DNA from: JBGPYM01 sp041493205 | GTDB taxonomy: Bacteria > Bacteroidota > Ignavibacteria > UBA10030 > UBA6906 | NCBI GenBank assembly: GCA_041493205.1 | Contig: JBGPYM010000021.1 | Span: forward strand, 1 to 20,856 | Direction: 5' to 3' | DNA: 20,856 nucleotides | Shown here: positions 14,231 through 20,856 of the stretch, piece by piece | Numbering within the stretch: the first letter of the stretch is position 1 | Layout: the number at the start of each line of letters is the position of its first letter | The notes under the pieces: generated by a model | Databases searched by the model: none | Seen by the model: the letters and a program-made list of their open reading frames with translations, nothing else | Told to the model about the DNA's origin: nothing | Program-made: the position numbers and the translations under genes

Positions 14231-16210
14231 ATGATCGCCCGCCTCTGCATTGCGGCAACGTGTATCGCCCTGACGTCACCACGCGCTCCCGCACAGGAGC
14301 CGGCGCCGCGCCCCTCTCCGCCGTCCGTTCCTTCCTGCGCTCTGAAGGTCCGTTCCGGGGAGGGCGGCGAAAGGACGGCAGGAGCTTTTGCGGATCCGAA
14401 CATCGACGTGACGTCCTATGTCCTCGACCTCACCGTCCACACCAACCCGCCGCTGCTCACAGGACATGTGACCGTGCGGGCGCTCAGCCTGCGCGACAGT
14501 CTCCGGGCGATCACTCTCGACCTGAGCGGGACCATGCATGTGGACTCGATCCGCGCCGGAACATCCCTCCTTCCCTTCGTTCAATACCCCCTTGGCGTCA
14601 GCATCACACTGGACAGACCGTATGCTCTCCACGAGCAGCTTGCCGTGCAGGTGTCGTACCAGGGGATCCCCGATCCGGCGGGGTTCGGAAGTTTTCAGTT
14701 CTCGGCACAGAACGGCGTCCCCTGGGTCTGGTCTCTCAGCGAGCCATACGGCGCGCGCGATTGGTGGCCATGCAAGGATAACACAATCGACAAGGCCGAC
14801 TCCGTGGATATACTTATTACCTGCCCTGCGGGGCTGAAAGCCGGCTCGAACGGCCGTCTTCTCGCCGTGATCGACAACGGGGATGGAACGCAGACGTACC
14901 ATTGGGCCGAGCGGTACCCGATCGCGGCATACCTTGTGTCATTGGCGGTCACGAATTTTGTGGAATTCACCGACTGGTTTCATTACAGCCCCACAGACTC
15001 GATGCCGGTGCTGAACTACGTTCTCCCACAGAGTCTCGCTGCGGCACGACCCGCCCTGGCAGGAACAGTGGACATGCTTGCCGCCTTTTCCGACAGGTTC
15101 GGACTCTACCCGTTCATCAAGGAAAAGTACGGCCACGCTCAGTTCGGCTGGGGGGGCGCCATGGAGCACCAGACGATGACGTCCACGTCGAATTTCGCCG
15201 AATATACGATATCCCATGAACTTGCCCACCAGTGGTTCGGCGATATGATCACCTGCGCCAACTGGTCGAACCTCTGGCTGAATGAGGGGTTTGCCACGTT
15301 TTGCGAGACATTGTACGGCGGCATACGCCACGGAGAGCAGGAATACCGCGCCCATCTGGCGGACATGATGTCTCCCGCGATGAGGGCGCCTGGGTCGCTC
15401 TACCTGCAGGACACGAGCTCTGTCGCATCGATGTTCCTCTTCGACAGGGTGTATGCAAAGGGGGCATGGGTGCTTCACATGCTCCGGCACGTGCTGGGGG
15501 ATACCGTTTTTTTTGCATCGCTCAAGGCGTACGCCAACGATCCGCGGTTCCGGTTCAGGAGCGCAACGACGGAGGGGTTTCAGAGCGTATGCGAGACGGT
15601 CGCGGGAACCTCTTTGGGGTGGTTTTTCACCGAGTGGGTGTATGGCGAAGGGTATCCGCAGTACACGTTCGACTGGAATGTGACCAGGGCCGATTCGGGG
15701 TATGATGCAGTGGTGCAGATCGGGCAGACCGCGACGGGATCGTCGCCTTCTTTCTTCAGGATGCCGGTGGCCATCCGCCTCGCGGATGGAACGCATGACA
15801 CGACGGTTGCCGTGATGCACTCATCAGCGGGGCAGCAATTCACGATCCGGCTCCCGTTTGCGCCTTCGATCGTCCAGCTTGATCCTGACCGGTGGATTCT
15901 CCGGGACGTGCTCTCCCCGGAAACGATTCCTGCAGCGTTTGTGCTCGAGCAGAATTACCCGAACCCGTTCAATCCGGGGACCTCGATACAAATCGCTCTT
16001 CCGCATCGCGCCGATGTTTCGGTGACAGTGTACGACGTCCTGGGGCGGGAAGTGGCCCGTTTGTTCAGCGGGCGGATGGACGCGGGGACGCACACGGTGC
16101 GGTGGGAAGGGCGGGATGCAACCGGCAGGCCAGCGGCGTCGGGGATATACTTCTACCGGCTCACCGCCGACACATACAGCGCGGTCAAACGGATGATCCT
16201 GCTCCGTTAA
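14231..16210 (+). CDS. Exported M1 family aminopeptidase with type IX secretion sorting tail
   Basis: 659 aa from the ATG at 14231. A signal peptide (about 1-21, ending APAQ) is followed by a Pro-rich stretch and an N-terminal beta domain. The peptidase core has GGAMEH (308-313), which holds the free N-terminus of the substrate, then HELAH (H329, E330, H333) and WLNEGFATF with the third zinc ligand E352. The downstream Tyr in DRVYAKG fits the transition-state tyrosine. The last 90 residues (570-659) are a sorting domain: NYPNPFNP, then VYDVLGREV and the SGIYFYRL...KRMILL ending. Such tails direct proteins through the type IX system to the surface or medium. It probably releases N-terminal amino acids from peptides outside the cell. 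Start chosen by signal peptide; an upstream start at 14159 is in frame but gives a poor N-terminus. Confidence 0.93.
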   Translation: MIARLCIAATCIALTSPRAPAQEPAPRPSPPSVPSCALKVRSGEGGERTAGAFADPNIDVTSYVLDLTVHTNPPLLTGHVTVRALSLRDSLRAITLDLSGTMHVDSIRAGTSLLPFVQYPLGVSITLDRPYALHEQLAVQVSYQGIPDPAGFGSFQFSAQNGVPWVWSLSEPYGARDWWPCKDNTIDKADSVDILITCPAGLKAGSNGRLLAVIDNGDGTQTYHWAERYPIAAYLVSLAVTNFVEFTDWFHYSPTDSMPVLNYVLPQSLAAARPALAGTVDMLAAFSDRFGLYPFIKEKYGHAQFGWGGAMEHQTMTSTSNFAEYTISHELAHQWFGDMITCANWSNLWLNEGFATFCETLYGGIRHGEQEYRAHLADMMSPAMRAPGSLYLQDTSSVASMFLFDRVYAKGAWVLHMLRHVLGDTVFFASLKAYANDPRFRFRSATTEGFQSVCETVAGTSLGWFFTEWVYGEGYPQYTFDWNVTRADSGYDAVVQIGQTATGSSPSFFRMPVAIRLADGTHDTTVAVMHSSAGQQFTIRLPFAPSIVQLDPDRWILRDVLSPETIPAAFVLEQNYPNPFNPGTSIQIALPHRADVSVTVYDVLGREVARLFSGRMDAGTHTVRWEGRDATGRPAASGIYFYRLTADTYSAVKRMILLR

Positions 16211-16215
16211 GGGAC

Positions 16216-16235
16216 AAAAAAACGGCGGGCAGCCG
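16216..16235 (-). terminator. Terminator of the ferritin operon
   Basis: On the minus strand, just past the ferritin stop, CGGC (16235-16232) pairs with GCCG (16226-16223) over a 5-nt loop and is followed directly by seven T residues (16222-16216). The stem is short but all G/C. It lies in the 28-nt gap between convergent genes. Confidence 0.6.
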
Positions 16236-16238
16236 GGA

Positions 16239-16730
16239 TCAGGCACCCCGGACAGCAAGCTGGCGATCGAGCATGATGAGGGGTGGACCGCTCTCCCCCA
16301 CCATCTTCAGCTGCTCGACGATGCCGGCAGCCGTCTTCTCTTCTTCGACCTGCTCCCCGATAAACCACTGCAGTTCGACCTGCGTTGCATAGTCGTTTTC
16401 TTTCAGCGCCGCCTCATACAGCTTGTTGATCAGCGCTGTGATCTTTTGTTCGTGCACGAGCACCTGCTGAAAAACTTCCAGCGGGCTTTTGTACTCGACG
16501 GGAGGTTTGTCGATGGCCTGGAGCGTCACACGCCCGGCCCGGTCGGAGAGAATGCCTGCGAGCTTCAACGCGTGACCGAGTTCCTCCTGCCACTGCACGC
16601 GCAACCAGCTTCCAAACCCGGGAAGGTTCACCGACTGCGCATAAAGCGACATGCCCAGATACAGGTAGGCGGAGTTAATTTCATGACGGATCTGGTCATT
16701 GATCGCATCCTGGAGAGTCTTGCTGATCAT
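16239..16730 (-). CDS. ftnA: Non-heme ferritin, FtnA type
   Basis: 163 aa, cytoplasmic; 24 copies would form an iron-storage shell. The ferroxidase residues fall at the same numbers as in E. coli FtnA: E17, E50, H53, E94 and Q127, with third-site residues E49, E126, E129 and E130, and Tyr24. No heme-binding Met of bacterioferritin is expected in this type. It oxidises Fe(II) and stores Fe(III). AAGGGG lies 9 nt before the ATG at 16730. It is the last gene of a minus-strand run, 37 nt after the FKBP gene, and is followed by a terminator. No Fur-like box was recognised in the short upstream gap. Confidence 0.96.
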   Translation of the reverse strand: MISKTLQDAINDQIRHEINSAYLYLGMSLYAQSVNLPGFGSWLRVQWQEELGHALKLAGILSDRAGRVTLQAIDKPPVEYKSPLEVFQQVLVHEQKITALINKLYEAALKENDYATQVELQWFIGEQVEEEKTAAGIVEQLKMVGESGPPLIMLDRQLAVRGA

Positions 16731-16767
16731 GTCTGTATGCCCCTTTCGCGCGGTGAGGAATGTTGTG

Positions 16768-17463
16768 TTACTTTACCGCAACCAATTCCACGGTGAAGAT
16801 GAGTGTCGCATTGGGCGGAATGACGCCCCCGCCGGTCCCGGCCTCGCCATAGGCGAGCGCCGAGGGAACGTAGAGTTCCCAGGTCGACCCTTCCTTCATG
16901 AGCTGCAGAGCTTCAGTCCAGCCTTTGATGAGCTGATTACAGGGATAGGTGGTCGGCTGACCGCGCTTGAAGGAGCTGTCGAATTCCGTCCCATCGAGGA
17001 GTGTACCGGAGTAGTTGAAGGTCACGGTGGAGGTGAGCTTAGCTGATTTTCCCTTTCCCTCTTTGACGACTTTGTACTGGAGTCCGCTTGGGAGCGTCAC
17101 CACGTCCGGCTTTTTCGCATTTTCCGCCAGGAAGGCCTCCCCTTCCTTTGCGTGCACTTCACCTGCCGCGCGGGCTCGGTCCATTTGTTTTCCTGAAAGT
17201 TCCTGTTGAAATGCCATGATTGCGTCCTTGACTTCCTGGTCTGTCATCAGCCGTTTGGCGGTGTCCGCACCCGCATCAAGCACGCCCCGCAGAAAAGCAT
17301 CGGGAGAGACTGCGATGGAATCGCGATTCAGGTTCTTCCCGACATTGATGCCGATGCTGTAGCTCAACTTGTCCTGTTTGGTCTCCAGCTTCACCTTTTT
17401 CCCTCCTTCCGACTGACAACCCATGAGTCCGACGACAAGGAGTGCAGTAATGAGCATCTTCAT
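16768..17463 (-). CDS. FKBP-type peptidyl-prolyl isomerase, lipoprotein (FkpA/Mip-like)
   Basis: 231 aa from the ATG at 17463. Residues 1-15 are a lipoprotein signal with lipobox LMGC, lipidated at C16, so it is tethered to a membrane outside the cytoplasm. An alpha-helical N-domain (about 29-112, starting DKLSYSIGINVGKNL) is the dimer arm of FkpA/Mip proteins. The FKBP domain (about 123-229) has Y151, F161-D162, W182 in GWTEALQLM and SALAYGEAGTGGGVIPPNA. The usual VIPGW reads LIKGW here, a Pro-to-Lys change next to the binding-pocket Trp. It speeds proline isomerisation in folding of exported proteins. ATGs at 17478 and 17493 are also in frame; the one at 17463 fits the AGGAAAAGGG site best. 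A promoter candidate lies upstream. Confidence 0.93.
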   Translation of the reverse strand: MKMLITALLVVGLMGCQSEGGKKVKLETKQDKLSYSIGINVGKNLNRDSIAVSPDAFLRGVLDAGADTAKRLMTDQEVKDAIMAFQQELSGKQMDRARAAGEVHAKEGEAFLAENAKKPDVVTLPSGLQYKVVKEGKGKSAKLTSTVTFNYSGTLLDGTEFDSSFKRGQPTTYPCNQLIKGWTEALQLMKEGSTWELYVPSALAYGEAGTGGGVIPPNATLIFTVELVAVK

Positions 17464-17491
17464 CCCTTTTCCTTTCATTGAATGGTTGTGC

Positions 17492-17520
17492 ATTGTACCA
17501 ACTCCGGCGTTGAGAAGCAA
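17492..17520 (-). promoter_or_regulatory. Candidate promoter of FKBP-ferritin pair
   Basis: On the minus strand TTGCTT (17520-17515), 17 nt, TACAAT (17497-17492). The -10 matches 5 of 6 and the spacing is ideal; the leader would be about 22 nt. The 67-nt gap to the DUF2007 gene leaves room for it. Confidence 0.42.
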
Positions 17521-17530
17521 CGGAGGGAGT

Positions 17531-17755
17531 TCAGATTCCGTCGAAGAGATCGTTGATGAGCTCCGCCGCGCGGCTGCGGAACTCGGACGGCACATACAGG
17601 TCCGCGCCCTGCGGGAGGCCGACGGCACCTCCAGCGCCGAGGAAGCCGGCGTCCACGGATTGGATGATCGACGGGATGCCTTCCGCGTCCAGGCTCTGGC
17701 GTGCCCGCTCGGCGTACATCCTGTCGGGAAAGTTTTTGATCTTCACGAGGTCCAT
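17531..17755 (-). CDS. DUF2007-family small protein
   Basis: 74 aa, soluble. The pattern of a short beta-alpha-beta unit (LVKIKNFPDRMYAERARQSL, then GIPSIIQSVD, then ADLYVPSEFRSRAAELI) matches DUF2007, described as putative signal-transducing proteins, with a ferredoxin-like fold. Function is not established. The ATG at 17755 is preferred over one at 17770 because GGAGG lies 7 nt before it. It starts 23 nt after the acyl-CoA synthetase stop, so it is in that operon. Confidence 0.85.
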   Translation of the reverse strand: MDLVKIKNFPDRMYAERARQSLDAEGIPSIIQSVDAGFLGAGGAVGLPQGADLYVPSEFRSRAAELINDLFDGI

Positions 17756-17778
17756 GACATGTCCTCCCATGCGGCAGC

Positions 17779-19491
17779 TCAGTTCTTCTTCTGGACCAGA
17801 AACCGTTTCACTTTCTGCGTGGTGGTCTTCTCGAACTCGCGGTCGCGGATATAAAATTTTCTGATGTGCTTGTAGCCGGGCACTTCCTTGTTCACTTTCG
17901 CGATCTCCTCAGCAACGACTTTCTTCATCAGCTCGTCGGTAATCGAAGCGTTGCCGACCTCCGCCAGTTCGATGAAGGCCTCCGCGTCCACGACCACCTG
18001 GGCTGCGATGACCTCATCAAGCTTCGCATCGGCCTCGCCGTACACGAGCGATTCCAGGATGAACGGGCTTCTGTTGAGGAGGTCTTCCAGTTCCTCCGGA
18101 TACACGTTCTCCCCGCCCCGGGAGATGATCACATTTTTCATTCTGCCGGCAATGTGCAGGAAGCCGTCCGGATCGATGCTGCCGAGGTCGCCTGTTGTAA
18201 ACCACCCGTCGCGGAAGACGTCCCGCGTTGCGCCCTCATTCTTATAGTACCCGAGCATGACGTTCTCCCCGCGGGCCCAGATCTCGCCCACGCCCAGGTG
18301 ATCGGGGGAATCGATGCGAAGGGTCACGCCGGGGAGCGGCTGACCGGCGGAATCATCCTTGCTGTTGAAGATCTGGTTCAGCGTGAGAATGGGGGAGGTT
18401 TCCGTCAGGCCGTACCCCTGGATGAAATTGAATCCAAATTCGCGCAACCCCCGTGCGACCATGGGATCCTGTGCGGCGCCGCCGGTGATGAAGCAGCGGA
18501 TGGAGCCTCCGAACCGCTCGTGGATCTCCTTGAATACCTGTTTGCGGAACCCCTTCCACCCCAGGGTCTCCGCAACCGTGCCTGCCTTCAGGAGGGGGCC
18601 GACGATCAGAGCGGTCAGTTTCTTCTCTTTGATGGACTTCGTGATCCTCTTGAACATCTTGTCGAACAGGAGAGGAACGGCGAGAAGCATCGTGGCGTGT
18701 ACGGCCTGCAGATCGTCCACGATTGTCTTGAGCGACTGGGCAAAGTGGACCGACGCGCCGGTGTACATCGGACAGAGGAACCCGCAGGTGCAGGCATAGG
18801 TGTGGTGGATGGGCAGGACGCAGAGAAACCTGTCCTCCGGGTAGATCGCCATCATCTTCACCATCGCCACGAGGTTGGCCGCGAGGTTTGCCTGGCTGAG
18901 CATGACGCCTTTGGCACGGCCGAGCGACCCTGAGGTGAAGATAATTTCAGCCATGTCACCGGGCTCCACGCGCGGGAGCCGGTCGACCGCGCAGGGTGCC
19001 GCCCTTTCGATCAGCGCCACCATGGAGAGCGAATGGTCCTTCGGCGCCGGGAGATCCATGTTGATGTAGATCTTCAGCTTCTTCAACGAGGCCCGCCGTT
19101 CGCGGAATATCGGCTCAAAGGCATCGGAATAGATCACCGCCGAGGCGTCGGACTCGTGGAGGATGTTGAGCACATCGTTGATCGGGAGGTTCCGGTCGAC
19201 CGGCACCACGACATAATTGAAACACATGCCGGTCAGGAACGAGAGCGACCACTGCGCCCTGTTTTCCCCTATGATCGCGATGTGGCTTCGTTCCTTGAGG
19301 CCGAGGGACCGGAGGGCGGTGCCCAGGCGGAGGATGTGCTTCAGGAGCGATGCGTAGGTGAGCCGGGGGATCGGGGTGTCCTTCAGGTCTTCGAGGGCGA
19401 TCTTGTCGCCGAAGATGCGCGCCGACCGGAGGATCATGTCCTGAATGGACGTGATAACGGGAACGGTATTCAACACCGGTGCTGTGGTCAT
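17779..19491 (-). CDS. AMP-dependent acyl-CoA synthetase (long-chain fatty acid ligase type)
   Basis: 570 aa, cytoplasmic or membrane-associated. It joins a carboxylic acid to CoA through an acyl-AMP intermediate. Motifs of the ANL superfamily appear in order: FTSGSLGRAKG (185-195; the common T is L here), GYGLTETSP (359-367), TTGDLG with D435, GR (449-450) with KNVIISRGGENVYPEELE, and the catalytic Lys K560 in TTQKVKR near the C-terminus. The GENVYPEELE form and overall length fit FadD-like fatty acid ligases; the exact chain length is unknown. It starts 25 nt after the fumarase stop and has no clear ribosome site, so it may rely on coupling. In-frame codons upstream of 19491 overlap the fumarase gene and are rejected. 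Confidence 0.93.
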   Translation of the reverse strand: MTTAPVLNTVPVITSIQDMILRSARIFGDKIALEDLKDTPIPRLTYASLLKHILRLGTALRSLGLKERSHIAIIGENRAQWSLSFLTGMCFNYVVVPVDRNLPINDVLNILHESDASAVIYSDAFEPIFRERRASLKKLKIYINMDLPAPKDHSLSMVALIERAAPCAVDRLPRVEPGDMAEIIFTSGSLGRAKGVMLSQANLAANLVAMVKMMAIYPEDRFLCVLPIHHTYACTCGFLCPMYTGASVHFAQSLKTIVDDLQAVHATMLLAVPLLFDKMFKRITKSIKEKKLTALIVGPLLKAGTVAETLGWKGFRKQVFKEIHERFGGSIRCFITGGAAQDPMVARGLREFGFNFIQGYGLTETSPILTLNQIFNSKDDSAGQPLPGVTLRIDSPDHLGVGEIWARGENVMLGYYKNEGATRDVFRDGWFTTGDLGSIDPDGFLHIAGRMKNVIISRGGENVYPEELEDLLNRSPFILESLVYGEADAKLDEVIAAQVVVDAEAFIELAEVGNASITDELMKKVVAEEIAKVNKEVPGYKHIRKFYIRDREFEKTTTQKVKRFLVQKKN

Positions 19492-19516
19492 GGACGTGTG
19501 GAGGTGTGGTGGTACG

Positions 19517-20856
19517 TCAGAGTGTTGCCGGTGCAGCGAACCTGGCAAGTTCCTCCCCCGATGCCTTCTCCACGTCCGCGTGGAGGCTGTTCCCGTGCGC
19601 ATCCATTGTGACGATGGCAGGGAAATCCTTCACTTGGATATGCCACATCGCTTCCGGGATGCCGAACTCAAGGAAGTCGACGCCGTCAACGCGCGTGATG
19701 CATTTCGCATAGTACTGCGCTGCGCCGCCGATGGCGTTCAGGTAGACCGCGCCATGTTCTTTCAGGGCGGCAAGGGTCTTGTTCCCCATGCCTCCCTTCC
19801 CGATCACGGCACGGATTCCGAATTTCCGGATGATATCCGCTTCGTATGGTTCTTCGCGGCTGCTGGTGGTCGGGCCTGCCGCGTTCATGAACCACGATTC
19901 CCCCTTTTTGAGGGCAACGGGACCGCAGTGATAGAGCGCCGCCCCGTTCAGGTCGAGAGGTGCATCGTGGCTCATCAGGTGGTGGTGGATCATGTCGCGT
20001 CCCATGTGCATCGGGCCGTTGAGCAGGACGACGTCTCCGACCTTCAGCGAGCGCACCTGACCTTCAGAGAGCGGCGCCGTCAACCGGACTTCCCGTCCGG
20101 TGAGCGGGAGTCCCTGTCCCCGCGCCATATGCACTGCGGGCGTGTCGTCCTTGTAGAGCCATCGCTTGATGGCACCAGTCGTCGCGTCCAGCACAACCCC
20201 CAGCCGGCGGAAGGCCCAGCAATCGTAGGCGACCGAGACGAAAAAGCTTGCCGGGAGCCGGTTGTAGGCGCCGATTTTACAGCCGATGAGACTTACCGCA
20301 CCGCCGAACCCCATAGTCCCGATGCCGAGCTTGTTGGCGTCCTCCATGATGCGTGCTTCGAGTGCGGCCAGCTCCGCCTGCGGGTTGATGTCGTCGAGCG
20401 TACGGAACAACTGTTGCTTGGCATAGTGGTAGCCGGAGGCGCGGTCGCCTCCGATCGCCACGCCGAGGGCGCCGACGGAGCAGCCGTGTCCCTGCGCCTG
20501 ATACACGGCGTGCATGATGCACTTGCGGACTCCCTCGAGGTTCCGGTCGGCGCGGCCGAGGTGTTCGAGTTCGCACGGGACGGAATACTGGATATTTTTA
20601 TTCTCGCACCCGCCGCCTTTCAGGATCAGGCGGACTTCGATATCAGGTTCTTCCCACTGTTCAAAGTGCAGCACCGGTGTCCCTGCACCGAGGTTGTTGC
20701 CCGTGTTCTTTCCGGTCAGGGAATCGACGGAGTTCGGGCGGAGCCTCCCCGTCCGGGTCGCTTCCACGATGACGTCGCGGATGACCCTGGCGATCAGGAC
20801 CTGGTTTGTGCCGACCGGAGTTTTGATTTCAAACGTGGGCATGCCTGTGTCCTGAC
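19517..20856 (-). CDS. Class I fumarate hydratase, fused alpha and beta parts, 5' end outside window
   Basis: At least 445 codons visible; the gene runs off the right edge. It interconverts fumarate and malate with a [4Fe-4S] cluster. Codons at 20854-20843 read Gln-Asp-Thr-Gly and the preceding partial codon ends in GT, fitting the conserved cluster motif CQDTG; so the ATG at 20842 is internal. Further alpha-domain marks are KGGGCENKN, GVAIGG, MGFGG and CWAFRR, where the Cys is a likely cluster ligand. The beta (swivelling) domain follows: GREVRLTAPLSEG, GDVVLLNG, AGPTTSSREEPYE and GKGGMGNKT. In many bacteria these parts are two proteins (alpha, beta); here they are one chain, but of the two-subunit sequence type and shorter than E. 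coli FumA (548 aa). Tartrate dehydratase is a less likely alternative. It heads the operon with the acyl-CoA synthetase. Confidence 0.93.
   Translation of the reverse strand, partial: QDTGMPTFEIKTPVGTNQVLIARVIRDVIVEATRTGRLRPNSVDSLTGKNTGNNLGAGTPVLHFEQWEEPDIEVRLILKGGGCENKNIQYSVPCELEHLGRADRNLEGVRKCIMHAVYQAQGHGCSVGALGVAIGGDRASGYHYAKQQLFRTLDDINPQAELAALEARIMEDANKLGIGTMGFGGAVSLIGCKIGAYNRLPASFFVSVAYDCWAFRRLGVVLDATTGAIKRWLYKDDTPAVHMARGQGLPLTGREVRLTAPLSEGQVRSLKVGDVVLLNGPMHMGRDMIHHHLMSHDAPLDLNGAALYHCGPVALKKGESWFMNAAGPTTSSREEPYEADIIRKFGIRAVIGKGGMGNKTLAALKEHGAVYLNAIGGAAQYYAKCITRVDGVDFLEFGIPEAMWHIQVKDFPAIVTMDAHGNSLHADVEKASGEELARFAAPATL

Noticed and set aside
14103..14294. Upstream extension of the serine hydrolase
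   Set aside because: It would overlap the start of the divergent M1 gene, and the signal peptide starts at 14102.
17866..18933. A 355-codon open frame on the plus strand
   Set aside because: It is antisense to the acyl-CoA synthetase gene, with no recognisable motif and no ribosome binding site.
1..20856. CRISPR array, prophage or insertion sequence
   Set aside because: No regularly spaced repeats with unique spacers, no transposase or integrase, and no phage genes were found.

Overview
The window reads as chromosomal DNA from a GC-rich member of the Bacteroidota/Ignavibacteria (FCB) lineage. Three observations point there. The M1 peptidase carries a C-terminal tail with the NYPNPFNP motif, typical of type IX secretion sorting domains. 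At least one promoter has the Bacteroidota-type -7 box TAnnTTTG. Many proteins are exported. This placement is inferred from motifs only. No phage, transposase, CRISPR or integrase was seen; gene order and composition look like core chromosome.

Layout from left to right. (1) 1-26: the 5' end of a tRNA on the minus strand. (2) 91-3496, all minus: a sphingomyelin-synthase-like PAP2 protein overlapping an ABHD13-like hydrolase by 4 nt, a 2[4Fe-4S] ferredoxin, then a Rieske lipoprotein followed by a four-His b561-like membrane protein. The Rieske gene has its own promoter region with a 10-bp inverted repeat lying across the -35 and -10. (3) 3575-3630: two tandem hairpins, one of an interspersed 25-nt family and one terminator. 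(4) 3648-5707: an M13 metallopeptidase split by a one-base frameshift. (5) 5859-9850, minus: a histidine kinase and OmpR-type regulator, followed by two overlapping genes for exported proteins. One of these is a tandem jelly-roll protein. Three TGAC repeats at exact 10-bp spacing lie upstream of the exported pair and may be the regulator's binding site. (6) 9932-11536, plus: prfC (peptide release factor 3), divergent from the kinase and convergent with the next cluster. (7) 11542-14102, minus: a serine hydrolase of the beta-lactamase/DUF3471 type overlapping a Gfo/Idh/MocA oxidoreductase. (8) 14231-16210, plus: an M1 aminopeptidase with a sorting tail, divergent from the serine hydrolase, with matched promoter elements on both strands. 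(9) 16239-20856, minus: class I fumarase (cut by the right edge), acyl-CoA synthetase, a DUF2007 protein, an FKBP lipoprotein and a ferritin, ending in a terminator.

The genes suggest envelope and redox housekeeping: protein folding and proteolysis outside the cytoplasm, iron storage, electron transfer, central carbon and lipid activation. The part with most room for new biology is 5859-9850, a two-component system next to two secreted proteins of unknown role with a candidate operator between them. No gene-free stretch exceeds 300 bases; the longest, 1330-1561 (232 nt), holds the Rieske promoter region.
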